Assembly (NCBI GenBank): GCA_903923135.1 | Contig: CAIXWN010000253.1 | Location: forward strand, 1-36,026 | Origin: an uncultured Caulobacteraceae bacterium | GTDB taxonomy: Bacteria; Pseudomonadota; Alphaproteobacteria; Caulobacterales; Caulobacteraceae | Reading direction: 5' to 3' | Length of the DNA: 36,026 bases | In this document: one piece after another, positions 10,015 through 18,446 of the stretch | Numbering within the stretch: the stretch's first letter is position 1 | How the letters are laid out: each line of letters begins with the position of its first letter | Position numbers and translations under genes: made by a program | The notes under the pieces: model-generated | The model's input: only the letters and a program-made list of their open reading frames with translations | The model's database searches: none | What the model was told of the DNA's origin: nothing

Positions 10015-10758
10015 ATGTCCCAGTTCCTGACAGGCGAGGGCCTCGCCTCGTTCGCCGCCCTGACCTTCCTCGAGGTTGTCCTGGGCATAGACAACATCGT
10101 GTTCCTGGCGGTGGCCGTGCAACGGCTGGCCCCCGACAAGCGCCCCATGGGTCGCCGGATCGGGCTGTCTCTGGCCATGCTGCTGCGGATTCTGATGCTG
10201 GTCAGCCTCGTATGGCTCTCCAGTCTCGACCTGCCTCTTTTTCGACTGATGGGGCGCAGCCTGACGGTCAAGGATCTGGTGCTGATCAGCGGCGGCCTGT
10301 TCCTTCTCGCCAAGGGCACCAATGAAATTCACGACGCCATGGACGAGGCGACCGGTGAATCGGCGCCAGACGCCGTGACGGAGGCAACACGTTGGGCCGG
10401 CATGACGAGCGTGGTCATGCAGATCGGCCTGATCAATATCATCTTCTCTCTGGACAGCGTGATTACCGCGGTGGGCATGACCAACGACCTGCCGATCATG
10501 ATCGCCGCCGTCATCGCCTCGACCCTGGTGATGCTGTTCGCCGCAGCGCCGGTCGGGGACTTCATTCACCGCCAGCCGACGGCCAAGATGCTGGCCCTCG
10601 CCTTCATCCTCCTCATCGGCGTCGCCTTGATCGCCGACGGACTCGGGTTCCACATTCCGCGCGCCTACGTCTACTTTGCGATCGCCTTCTCGCTGTTCGT
10701 GGAACTGCTGAACTCGATGTCTCGTCGGCGGCGCGGACGGCCCCCGGCGCGTCCTTAG
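10015..10758 (+). CDS. TerC-family integral membrane protein
   Basis: 247 residues with several hydrophobic helices and the two TerC signature segments, FLEVVLGIDNIVFLA near the N-terminus and IIFSLDSVITAVGM in the middle, whose acidic residues are thought to bind metal within the membrane. TerC proteins are linked to tellurite resistance or metal (Mn) export; the short bacterial type is often called YkoY/YgdQ-like, and the substrate cannot be told here. AAGGA stands 4-5 bases before the ATG. It ends in an Arg-rich tail (SRRRRGRPPARP), expected on the cytoplasmic side, and is followed by an intrinsic terminator. Confidence 0.9.
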   Translation: MSQFLTGEGLASFAALTFLEVVLGIDNIVFLAVAVQRLAPDKRPMGRRIGLSLAMLLRILMLVSLVWLSSLDLPLFRLMGRSLTVKDLVLISGGLFLLAKGTNEIHDAMDEATGESAPDAVTEATRWAGMTSVVMQIGLINIIFSLDSVITAVGMTNDLPIMIAAVIASTLVMLFAAAPVGDFIHRQPTAKMLALAFILLIGVALIADGLGFHIPRAYVYFAIAFSLFVELLNSMSRRRRGRPPARP

Positions 10759-10777
10759 GCGCCTGCCTTTCCGCGCC

Positions 10778-10798
10778 GCGGCGGATCGCCGCATTTTT
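10778..10798 (+). terminator. Intrinsic terminator after the TerC gene
   Basis: Perfect hairpin GCGGCG-GAT-CGCCGC (10778-10792) followed by A and five T (10794-10798), 20 bases after the TerC stop codon. Stem of 6 G/C pairs, loop of 3, and a T-run: the standard rho-independent pattern. Confidence 0.75.
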
Positions 10799-11270
10799 GG
10801 GCGTGCTCGCTTTCGCGGCGCCGCCCTAACGGACACCCCAGACAGGGCGAGCGCGGCCCGCCGGCCGGCGAACGCCAAATACTCCGACCGCTGGATTACG
10901 GAAGCGTAAGACTTTGCCCGAGGTCGAATGAACGTTCAGGGTGCGAAAACGCACCTTCAACCGAAACATCACTGAAAAGGGCGGACGATGAGCACAAATT
11001 GTCAACCTGAATTTATGAATAGATCATGTATATGATGGCGAGTTTTCAGGATCGTGGGCGAGAATTCCCGAGTTTTGAAGAGGGACATGGCCGGTCCAGG
11101 GCGAATCAAGGCCAACGATGACTCTCGGAAGATGCTCGGAGGCCTTAACCGCGAATCGGGGAAAGGGAGACCATCACGGATTTTCGATCCGCCTCACCGA
11201 TAAACACTCTTTTCATATGGACGTGCGAAGGCTAACCCTTAGCGACGTTGATCGGGAGATGTTTCCGCAG
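10799..11270. other. Long intergenic stretch with AT-rich core and palindromes
   Basis: About 470 bases between the TerC terminator and the start chosen for the CHAP gene. I see no convincing gene. The stretch holds a perfect palindrome TGAACGTTCA (10929-10938), directly followed by a hairpin GGTGCG-AAAA-CGCACC (10940-10955), then an unusually AT-rich segment (about 10990-11050) with an inverted repeat ATCAT-GTAT-ATGAT (11023-11036), and a small hairpin CGGAT-TTTCG-ATCCG (11177-11191). This could be a promoter with operator sites and a long 5' leader for the CHAP gene, or a small RNA. A reading frame continuous with the CHAP gene reaches back to 11118, but its leader looks non-coding. Confidence 0.45.
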
Positions 11271-11933
11271 ATGCACAAACGCACGAGAGCCATTCTCGGT
11301 TCCCTCAGCGCGGCCGTGCTCATTTGCCTGAGCCCGATCGGCGCTTCGGCTGACGACTATTGGCAGTGCGTACCGTTCGCCCGGCTGATGTCTGGCATCC
11401 AGATCTTTGGTGATGCGCACACATGGTGGCAGCAGGCGGCGGGCCGGTACCAGACCGGCTTCACGCCGAAGGCCGGAGCGGTGCTCTGTTTCAAGCCAAC
11501 GGGCCGGATGCGTCTGGGTCACGTGGCCGTCGTCAGCCAGGTCCTTACGGATCGGATAATTCAGATCACCCATGCAAACTGGTCGATCATCGAGGGCGCG
11601 CGCGGCCAGGTCGAGCAGAACGTCACGGTCATCGACGTTTCTCCGGCGGGGGACTGGAGCGAAGTGAAGGTCTGGTACGATCCAACCCGCGGCCTCGGAT
11701 CGACCGTCTACCCGACCTACGGATTCATCTACCAGGACGACGCGGCAACCCGTTTCGCCGTCGCTCAGAACGTCGCTGTTCAGATGGCTCAGAACGCGGC
11801 CAACCAGGTGGTCGCCGCCGTGCGCCCCGGATCGTCGCCGCTGCAGATGCTGGGCCAGGTGGCCGATTCCACGGATCGGATCGCCGCCCTTATCCAGCTG
11901 GCGACAGGCCAGCACCCCGACGACAAGAAGTAG
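11271..11933 (+). CDS. Secreted CHAP-domain protein (putative peptidoglycan amidase/endopeptidase)
   Basis: 220 residues from the ATG at 11271, preceded by GGGAG about 12 bases upstream. That start gives a clean Sec signal peptide (MHKRTRAILG..., hydrophobic core, cleavage after GASA at residue 27). The CHAP active-site pattern follows: Cys33 in QCVPFAR, His84 in RLGHVAVV and Asn103 in HANW. CHAP domains cleave peptidoglycan peptide bonds, so a periplasmic wall-remodelling role is likely. The C-terminal 100 residues have no recognised domain and are rich in Ala, Gln and Asn (VAVQMAQNAANQVVAAV). There is no SH3 or LysM anchor. ATG at 11259 is a possible but poorly spaced alternative start. Confidence 0.82.
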   Translation: MHKRTRAILGSLSAAVLICLSPIGASADDYWQCVPFARLMSGIQIFGDAHTWWQQAAGRYQTGFTPKAGAVLCFKPTGRMRLGHVAVVSQVLTDRIIQITHANWSIIEGARGQVEQNVTVIDVSPAGDWSEVKVWYDPTRGLGSTVYPTYGFIYQDDAATRFAVAQNVAVQMAQNAANQVVAAVRPGSSPLQMLGQVADSTDRIAALIQLATGQHPDDKK

Positions 11934-12027
11934 CCACGTCAGATCAGACGGATTGCGCCCACCGGGTGCTCGGTCCGCGCCGTCTGTTCGGGCTTGAGCT
12001 CACGCTCGGGGCAGCTTAGCGACACTC

Positions 12028-12933
12028 ATGCTCCAGCCAACCGACCCCCTCCCTCGCATGCAGGTCATCAGCCTTCCTCACCGTGGAGGCGGGGCCATGG
12101 CCTACATCGACATCGGCGAGCCAGACCGCCCCGTGGATGCGGTGTTTCTCCACGCCAACGGCTTCAACGCCCTGACCTACCGCCAGATCCTCGCGCCCCT
12201 GGCCCCACGCTATCGCATCCTGGCCGTCGACCAGAGGGGGCACGGGAACTCGACGCTCGACACCGACGCGGACGGGCGGCGCAACTGGCTGGACCTTCGC
12301 GACGATCTTCTGGCCTTCCTGGCCGCGGCCGGGCTGAAGAATGTGGTGCTGGCGGGACACTCCATGGGGGCCACAGCCAGCGTGCTGGCCGCAGGACAGG
12401 AGCCGGGCCGCTGCCGACGGCTTGCCCTCTTCGACCCCGTGATCCTGCCCCCGAACCATGGGATCATTCCCGAAGAGTCGCCGATGGTCCTGGCGGCGGA
12501 GCGCCGCCGCGCCACCTTCCCGAGCCGAGAAAGCGTGCTGGCTTCCTACCGTGGCAGGGGCGCCTTCAGGACCTGGCCGGACGCCATTCTGAAGGACTAC
12601 GTGACGGCGGGCTTCCGGGAACTGCCAGGCGGTGAGGTCACGCTTACCTGCACGCCGCGGTGGGAGGCGTCCGGTTTCGCGGCGCACGGCCATGATCCGT
12701 GGGAAGCGATCAGCCGGTCGAAATGTCCCATGGACATTCTGCGAGCCGAGACGGGCTCGACCTTTCACATGGCCGATGGGTCCGCCTTCGACCCCACGCG
12801 CGTCCGCATCACCACCGTCCCCGGCTCGACCCACTTCCTGCCGATGGAGAGGCCGGACCTCATCCAGGCCACACTGTCGGCAGCCATCGACGCGGACGTG
12901 CAGACAGACTTTAGAGAGACAGTCCCGGTATGA
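12028..12933 (+). CDS. Alpha/beta-fold hydrolase
   Basis: 301 residues. Alpha/beta hydrolase features: VFLHANGFNALTYR (oxyanion-hole strand), VDQRGHGNS, nucleophile elbow AGHSMGA with Ser112, and the C-terminal catalytic His in VPGSTHFLPME. The acid residue is not certain. No signal peptide, so probably cytoplasmic; the substrate cannot be predicted. A second in-frame ATG at 12058 is also possible, and neither has a strong ribosome-binding site. The last 23 bases overlap the end of the convergent thioesterase gene. Confidence 0.85.
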   Translation: MLQPTDPLPRMQVISLPHRGGGAMAYIDIGEPDRPVDAVFLHANGFNALTYRQILAPLAPRYRILAVDQRGHGNSTLDTDADGRRNWLDLRDDLLAFLAAAGLKNVVLAGHSMGATASVLAAGQEPGRCRRLALFDPVILPPNHGIIPEESPMVLAAERRRATFPSRESVLASYRGRGAFRTWPDAILKDYVTAGFRELPGGEVTLTCTPRWEASGFAAHGHDPWEAISRSKCPMDILRAETGSTFHMADGSAFDPTRVRITTVPGSTHFLPMERPDLIQATLSAAIDADVQTDFRETVPV

Positions 12934-13840
12934 CGCGCGCCTGCAAACGGGCCTGATCCTCCGGGCTGTTGGAGATGACCTTGCGCGCCTCGAGATCCAG
13001 GGAGATCGCCACCGCCTCGGCCGTACCCCAGGGCCGCCCCGTCTCGGGATTGAGCATCCAGTGGACGAAGCGCTGGGTCTTCTCGTTCACACCGGCCAAG
13101 CCTGAGCGAATCTCGAAACGATCGCCCGCCCTGGGCCACGCCTGATAGGCGACACGGTACTCGAGGACCGCGCCACCAGTTCCGGTCCGCTGCGGCTCAC
13201 CGGCGCCGGCGCGAAGGGCGGCTCCGAGGGCGGGAATGCCGTCCGAGACCCTGCCGATGAACACCTCCGGCCGCATGCGACCGAAAACGTCGCAATCGGC
13301 GGCACCCACGGCGCCGGAGCCGATGCGGATCATGCCCAGCGCCTCGGCATCGACAAGACCGGCCGTCCCGGCGCCCGGGGCCAGATCCAGGCTCCGCGGC
13401 TTCGCCGGCTCTGGCACGGTCAGCATCAACGCCTCGGCCCGCCTCCGGGTCGATGCTGTCCAGGGGAACGGACGCCCGTCGAGGGCCGTCGCGTGGACCA
13501 CCAAGGTCTGGAAGGCCGCAGCCAGCTCGCCCGTCGTCGAATGAATCAGCAGTTGAAGGAAGCGAGCCTCGCACTCGTCCACAGCCAGAACCCCGGCGAC
13601 CATGTGCAGGGGCGCGCGACCTCTCGCCTCCCGGAGAAAGCGGATGTGATGATCTTTGATTAGCAATGTGGCGTTGGCCCGCTCGCCGAAAGCGCCGTTG
13701 AGTCCGATTCCACTGGCCAGGCCGACGAGCCCCTCCATCGCCCGCGCGACGTAGAAGCGCACGTTCATGTGCCCCATCTCGTCGCATTCCCAGGTGTTGA
13801 CGCCGCCGCGCCAGACCTCAAGGCCTTCGAAATTGCTCAC
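12911..13840 (-). CDS. Double-hotdog acyl-CoA thioesterase-like protein
   Basis: 309 residues from a GTG with AGGAG upstream. Two tandem hotdog units can be seen: the first contains WECDEMGHMNVRFYVARA, the usual 4-hydroxybenzoyl-CoA thioesterase-type segment, and the second begins near CDVFGRMRPEVFIGRVSDG, with VNEKTQRFVHWMLNP near the end. The likely activity is acyl-CoA thioester hydrolysis, substrate unknown. A three-codon frame (ATG CCG GCG TGA) in the leader ends on the GTG start codon, which may be chance. It faces the alpha/beta hydrolase and overlaps it by 23 bases at the 3' end. Confidence 0.82.
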   Translation of the reverse strand: MSNFEGLEVWRGGVNTWECDEMGHMNVRFYVARAMEGLVGLASGIGLNGAFGERANATLLIKDHHIRFLREARGRAPLHMVAGVLAVDECEARFLQLLIHSTTGELAAAFQTLVVHATALDGRPFPWTASTRRRAEALMLTVPEPAKPRSLDLAPGAGTAGLVDAEALGMIRIGSGAVGAADCDVFGRMRPEVFIGRVSDGIPALGAALRAGAGEPQRTGTGGAVLEYRVAYQAWPRAGDRFEIRSGLAGVNEKTQRFVHWMLNPETGRPWGTAEAVAISLDLEARKVISNSPEDQARLQARVIPGLSL

Positions 13841-14011
13841 GCCGGCATTTCTCCTGCGAAGTCGATCCGGCGGATCGTCCCGGGACAGATGTCCTCATGC
13901 AGGCGATAGAAACGACACAGGGCCCGCGCGCAAGCCCCACCCAGGTGTTGCTGTGGTCAACGAGGCCTCGCTAGGACGCCGGCGCCAGACCGACGAAAGT
14001 CGGCTTGTGGC

Positions 14012-15061
14012 TCAGCCCGCGAAAAGGGACGCAAATCGACGCTTCGCACGCCGACGCCACCCGCCCCGGTGATAGGCGTCGGACCCGATCAGGGGCACCA
14101 CCGTCGTCGCCTCGGCGAAGACCATCTGCTCCCAGGTGACGTCGACCTTTCCCCAGGAACAGGCTTCCTTGAGCGTCGATGAGGAACAGGCGCCGTCGCG
14201 AACATCGGCCACTGTGATCTGCACGGCGTACTTGTGCATCTCGGCCTCGACACCGAGAATTTCCGCGCAGACCACCGTGTCCTGGGCGAAGTTCTTCGGC
14301 ACGCCGCCCCCCACCATGAACAGCCCCGTCGTCCCGGCGGCGATCTTAATGTCGGTCAGTTCGCGGAAGTCCGCCACCGAATCGATCGTCACATAGGGCT
14401 GCCTCGCCTTGATGCGCTCGACCTGATGTTTGACCAGCCCGAACCCCGCCGAACTGTCGGTGAACGCAGGGCAGAAGATCGGGCAGCCTTCCTCGTAGGC
14501 GGTCTGGATCAGGCTTCCCGGCTTTTTCGCATTACCCGCCGCCAGCCACCGGCCGATCTCATGGATGAACTCCCGCGACGAATAGGGCCTCGGCTCGAGG
14601 CCGTCGGTGATCGACTTGATGGCGTGATCGCAGGCCTGCAGTTCCTCTTCATCGATGTAGGTGTCGTAGATGCGGTCGATGTAGAGGGCGCGCAGGTCCC
14701 GGTCGTCGACGCCCCCTTGGGCCTGATAGTGCCGAAATCCCAAGGCCTCAAAGAAGTCCATGTCGATGATCGAGGCGCCTGTGGCGACCACGACGTCCGC
14801 CATGCCGTACTTCAGCATGTCGCGATAGACGTGCATGCAGCCGCCGGCGCTGGTGGATCCCGCCAGGGTGATCCACACCGAGCAGGCCTCATCCTCAATG
14901 GCCATGGACAGGATATCGGCTGCCCGCGCCGTGTCCCGCGAGGTGAAGCTCATCTTGCGCATGGCGTCGATCACCGGCCGTGCATCATAGGCGGCGATGT
15001 CGACGTGCTCGACCACCTTCGACAGCAACTCGGCCTTGGCGTTAGGGGCAGGGGCATTCAT
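14012..15061 (-). CDS. Deoxyhypusine synthase-like protein (probable homospermidine-type polyamine synthase)
   Basis: 349 residues, homologous along its length to deoxyhypusine synthase: ITLAGSTSAGG, the NAD-binding VVATGASIIDMDF, CPIFCPAFTDSSAGFG, MVGGGVPKNF, and SWGKVDV, whose Lys305 corresponds to the catalytic lysine of deoxyhypusine synthase. Bacteria lack eIF5A, so hypusine formation is not expected; bacterial relatives make homospermidine or guanidino relatives by aminobutyl transfer. The gene lies 93 bases downstream of an ornithine-type decarboxylase on the same strand, which supports a polyamine role. The C-terminus is strongly basic (GGWRRRAKRRFASLFAG). Confidence 0.87.
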   Translation of the reverse strand: MNAPAPNAKAELLSKVVEHVDIAAYDARPVIDAMRKMSFTSRDTARAADILSMAIEDEACSVWITLAGSTSAGGCMHVYRDMLKYGMADVVVATGASIIDMDFFEALGFRHYQAQGGVDDRDLRALYIDRIYDTYIDEEELQACDHAIKSITDGLEPRPYSSREFIHEIGRWLAAGNAKKPGSLIQTAYEEGCPIFCPAFTDSSAGFGLVKHQVERIKARQPYVTIDSVADFRELTDIKIAAGTTGLFMVGGGVPKNFAQDTVVCAEILGVEAEMHKYAVQITVADVRDGACSSSTLKEACSWGKVDVTWEQMVFAEATTVVPLIGSDAYHRGGWRRRAKRRFASLFAG

Positions 15062-15092
15062 GGTGCGGATTCCACTTTCAGATAGGAGGGCG

Positions 15093-15121
15093 CTCCCCCG
15101 GTGATCGATGGCGCCGGGGAG
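15093..15121 (-). promoter_or_regulatory. Hairpin in the decarboxylase-DHS-like intergenic leader
   Basis: Inverted repeat on the plus strand CTCCCCCGG ... CCGGGGAG (15093-15101 with 15114-15121), giving 8 pairs with one bulged C and a 12-base loop. It sits in the 93-base gap between the decarboxylase and the DHS-like gene, 32 bases before the latter's ATG. There is no T-run on the minus-strand side, so an RNA-stability or translation element seems more likely than a terminator. Confidence 0.4.
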
Positions 15122-15154
15122 AGCACGACAAACAGACGGCGCTGCAGATTGGCC

Positions 15155-16396
15155 CTAGCGACGACGGCGCTTCTTGCCTCGCGCCCGCGTCAGCTTGATG
15201 ACAGAGCCGCTGTCCTGGCGCGGGGTGGGGATCGACCTGGGGGCAAGCCCGAACATTGAGGCCATGGGGGCGTCATTCGCCCGCACGGTCTCCACATCGC
15301 CAAATCCATTGAACCGAGTGGCCATGGCGACGCCGTAGGCGCCGAGCATGCCGATCTCGATATGATCGCCCTCGGCGATGTCGTCGGGAAGCCAGAACGG
15401 GCCGGGCATCTGGTCGATGGAGTCGCAGGTCGGGCCGTAGAACTGAAACGGCTTCAAGGGCGCGCTTGAGCCCCCGTCAGCCCGGACAAGTTTTACTGGA
15501 AACGGCCACTTGGAATGCGCAGCGTCGAACAGCGATCCGTAGGCCCCGTCGTTGAGGTAAAGGGCGTCGCCCTTTCGAAGCTCGACACGGGTGAGCAGCG
15601 ATGTGCCCTCCGCCACCAGAGCGCGGCCAGGCTCACACCAAAGCTCGGTGGTCTCGTGGACCATCATTTCGCTGAACCCACGATCGATGGCGGCGACGTA
15701 TTCCGCGAGATCGGGCGGGGCCATGCCCGGATAGACGGATGGAAATCCGCCGCCCACGTCCACGACATCGGCGAAGACCGCAGCGCGAACCAGAGCGCGC
15801 GACGCCTGGGCCATGGCGGCCTGGTAGGCCGAGGGCCGCATGCACTGGCTGCCGACGTGGAAAGAGACGCCCATGAGTTCGCTCGTGGCCTGACGGGTCG
15901 CTCGAAGCAGCTCCGGCGCCTCGTAGGGCGAAATGCCGAATTTGCCGTTAAGCGCGTAGGCCGCCCCCGGCGCCTCGACAGCCAGACGAACGATCAGATT
16001 TAGATCGCGGGCGCCGCCCGTCGCCGCCAGGATCTTCGCCAGTTCAGCATGGCTGTCGAGCGCGAACGTCCTGACGCCATGGTCCGAATAGGCCGAAGCG
16101 ATCGCCGCCCGGCTCTTCACCGGATGCATGAAGGCCATGCGGCTGCCCGGCGCATGGGCGCTGACCAGCTCGATCTCTGCGGTGGAGGCCACATCGAAGC
16201 TGGAGACCCCGTTGGCCGCCAGCTCGCGGATCGCCCACGGCGAAGGGTTCGCCTTCACCGCATAGAACACGTCGCCTGTGAAGCTTGTCCTGAACCAGCG
16301 CGCCGCTACGGCCAGGGCGTCAGGTCGCACGAATGCGACAGGACGTTCCGGCGACCGCTCACGGACCAGGTCCAGGGGTGTATGGTACGTGTGCAA
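15155..16396 (-). CDS. Group IV PLP-dependent ornithine/lysine-type decarboxylase
   Basis: Fold-III (alanine-racemase-like) decarboxylase making putrescine or cadaverine. The PLP lysine is in FYAVKANPSP (Lys48 with this start); other family motifs are FHVGSQ, VVDVGGGFPS, CEPGRALVAEG and the active-site YGPTCDSIDQ. I choose the TTG at 16396 (413 residues) because AGGGGG lies 9 bases upstream and the N-terminus then has the usual short lead into TPLDLVRERSPE. An ATG at 16483 would add 29 residues but has no visible ribosome-binding site. The C-terminal tail is basic (LTRARGKKRRRR). It heads a two-gene unit with the DHS-like enzyme and is divergent from phnC. Confidence 0.9.
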   Translation of the reverse strand: MHTYHTPLDLVRERSPERPVAFVRPDALAVAARWFRTSFTGDVFYAVKANPSPWAIRELAANGVSSFDVASTAEIELVSAHAPGSRMAFMHPVKSRAAIASAYSDHGVRTFALDSHAELAKILAATGGARDLNLIVRLAVEAPGAAYALNGKFGISPYEAPELLRATRQATSELMGVSFHVGSQCMRPSAYQAAMAQASRALVRAAVFADVVDVGGGFPSVYPGMAPPDLAEYVAAIDRGFSEMMVHETTELWCEPGRALVAEGTSLLTRVELRKGDALYLNDGAYGSLFDAAHSKWPFPVKLVRADGGSSAPLKPFQFYGPTCDSIDQMPGPFWLPDDIAEGDHIEIGMLGAYGVAMATRFNGFGDVETVRANDAPMASMFGLAPRSIPTPRQDSGSVIKLTRARGKKRRRR

Positions 16397-16626
16397 TTCA
16401 CGTAGCCCCCTGTAGATTGTTAAACCCAGGCCGGCGTTAGCAGCGCTTTTGAGGACAACGGGTCCGCCGGAGACGGGGCACATAGTGATGAAGGGCGGAC
16501 GTGTAAAGAAAAAATCGGAACTCGGGGCCCGCGCGGACGGACTGGACCGGCCGACGCCGGGCATGGCATGACGGGCTGCGGGTCACGGTCGACCCAAGCG
16601 GCCCCGCGCAAGCCCAAGGAACGCCC

Positions 16627-17424
16627 ATGACGGTCGCCGACGCCGTTCTGTCCGTGCGCAAGGTTTCGAAGAGCTTCGGCGCGGCGCGCGCCCTGGACGA
16701 GGTGTCACTGGAGGTCCGCAAAGGGGAGATGATCGCCCTTATCGGCCCGTCGGGTTCGGGCAAGTCAACGCTCCTGAGGACCATAGCCGGCCTGGCGACC
16801 ATCGACACCGATTCCGGAACCATCGACGGGTTCGACGCCCGACTGCAGGAGAAAGGGCGGCTGACGTCCAGCGTGCGCGACGCGAGGCGACGTATCGGCT
16901 TCATCTTCCAGCAGTTCAATCTGGTCGGACGCCTGTCTCTGTTCACGAATGTGGCGTTAGGGTCGCTCGGACGGATCGGATTCTGGCGCGGTCTCCTCGG
17001 CCGATGGCCTGAGGAAATCCGTGTCGCGGCCATGGCGGCGCTGGTCCGGGTCGGCGTCTCCGAGCGCGCCGGCCAGCGGGCGAACACGCTCTCCGGCGGA
17101 CAGCAGCAGCGGGGCGCCATCGCTCGCACCCTGGTGCAGCGCGCCGAAGTCATCCTCGCGGATGAACCGGTCGCCTCCCTCGATCCGGTTTCCGCCCGCA
17201 GGGTGATGGACATTCTGCGCGACCTCAATCGCCAGGACGGCCTGACCGTTCTCGTGACCCTTCACCAAGTTGACTATGCGCTGCGCTACTGCGACCGCGT
17301 GGTCGCCCTGAAAGGCGGGCGGATAGCCTACGACGGTCCCACCTCCGGTCTCGGCCAGGATATTCTCATCGACATCTACGGCCCTGAGTTTCAGGACGCA
17401 TTCTGGGAAGGAGCGCCGACATGA
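16627..17424 (+). CDS. phnC: Phosphonate-type ABC transporter ATP-binding protein
   Basis: 265 residues. ATPase of a PhnCDE importer. Walker A GPSGSGKST, Q-loop region FIFQQFN, signature LSGGQQQR, Walker B EVILADEPVASLD and H-loop TLHQVDYA are all present and in order. AAGGA stands about 6 bases before the ATG. The stop overlaps the phnD start by 4 bases (ATGA), so the two are translationally coupled. The substrate could be phosphonate, phosphite or phosphate; the ATPase does not tell. Confidence 0.92.
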   Translation: MTVADAVLSVRKVSKSFGAARALDEVSLEVRKGEMIALIGPSGSGKSTLLRTIAGLATIDTDSGTIDGFDARLQEKGRLTSSVRDARRRIGFIFQQFNLVGRLSLFTNVALGSLGRIGFWRGLLGRWPEEIRVAAMAALVRVGVSERAGQRANTLSGGQQQRGAIARTLVQRAEVILADEPVASLDPVSARRVMDILRDLNRQDGLTVLVTLHQVDYALRYCDRVVALKGGRIAYDGPTSGLGQDILIDIYGPEFQDAFWEGAPT

Positions 17425-18443
17425 TCACCCGACGGAGATGGGCCGTTCTCTGGGCCGCGGCGGCCGCGCTGGCCGCGTGCGGCAAGACCGGCCCGGCGCC
17501 GGAATCCCGCCCGCCGGGCGAGGTGCGCTTCTCGGTGCTGTCGACGGAGTCGACCCAGACGATGGCTCAGTACTGGAGCCCGATCCTGGCCGACATGCAG
17601 AAACAGACGGGCCTGAAGGTAACGCCCTATTTTTCCAGTAACTACACGCTGCTGGTGGAAGCCATGCGCTTCAAGAAGACCGATGCGGGGTGGTTTTCCA
17701 ACCAGTCGGGTCTGGAGGCGGTGCGGCGAGGCGGCGGCGAGGTTTTCGCCCGGACCTTCAACGCCTCGGGCGTCGATGGCTATACCTCCGTGCTCATCGT
17801 CAACGCCAAGAGCAATCTGACGCTCGACAAGGTGCTCGCCTGCCACAGGACCCTTTCGTTTGGTCTTGGCGACGTGCTGTCCACCTCCGGGACGCTCGCG
17901 CCGATGACCTACCTGTTCGCGCCCAAGACCATCAAACCCGCCGATTGCTTTAAACAGGTCCGCAGCGGCTCGAGCCATCAGACCAATCTCGTCGCCGTGG
18001 CCAACGGACAGATCGATGTGGCCACCAACAACTCCACCTCGCTGATGCTGAACCAGCAGAACGGCGGCCACGAGTGGGAGAAGGTGCGGGTCATCTGGCG
18101 CTCGCCGGTGCTGCCCGAAGACCCGATCATCTGGCGCAAGGATCTCGACCCGGACGTGAAGGAAAAGCTGCGCCAGTTCTTCCTGACCTATGGCCAGGGC
18201 GACACCCCAGACGCAGCCCGGCAGCGCGCGAACATGGCCAAGGTGCATATCGGGGGGTTCAAGTCGGCAGACGACAATCACCTGCTGCCGGTGCGGGAAA
18301 TGGAGGCGACAGAGCACTGGCTCGTCGCCCGGGATGGCGGCGACCCAGCCAAAATTGCCGCGGCGAAAGCGGCGCTTGACACAATTCGCGACCAGAGGGT
18401 CGCCCTCGAGGCGCGCACACGGGCGCCGGCCGCGGCGCAATAG
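17421..18443 (+). CDS. phnD: Phosphonate-type ABC transporter substrate-binding lipoprotein
   Basis: 340 residues. Begins with a lipoprotein signal: MITRRRW, hydrophobic Ala-rich core and lipobox LAAC (Cys20), so it is anchored at the periplasmic face of the inner membrane. The mature part follows the PhnD/PtxB pattern: FSVLSTESTQTMAQYWSPIL, FSSNYTLLVEAMRF, VLSTSGTLAPMTYLF and IDVATNNSTSLML, which form the anion-binding cleft in this family. Three bases separate its stop from phnE. Confidence 0.9.
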   Translation: MITRRRWAVLWAAAAALAACGKTGPAPESRPPGEVRFSVLSTESTQTMAQYWSPILADMQKQTGLKVTPYFSSNYTLLVEAMRFKKTDAGWFSNQSGLEAVRRGGGEVFARTFNASGVDGYTSVLIVNAKSNLTLDKVLACHRTLSFGLGDVLSTSGTLAPMTYLFAPKTIKPADCFKQVRSGSSHQTNLVAVANGQIDVATNNSTSLMLNQQNGGHEWEKVRVIWRSPVLPEDPIIWRKDLDPDVKEKLRQFFLTYGQGDTPDAARQRANMAKVHIGGFKSADDNHLLPVREMEATEHWLVARDGGDPAKIAAAKAALDTIRDQRVALEARTRAPAAAQ

Positions 18444-18446
18444 CCG

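Noticed and set aside
13990-14003. Hairpin CCGAC-GAAA-GTCGG after the DHS-like gene as a terminator
   Set aside because: The stem is only 5 pairs and is not followed by a T-run on the minus strand.
14012-15061. True deoxyhypusine synthase acting on eIF5A
   Set aside because: Bacteria do not encode eIF5A, and the decarboxylase partner points to small polyamine substrates instead.
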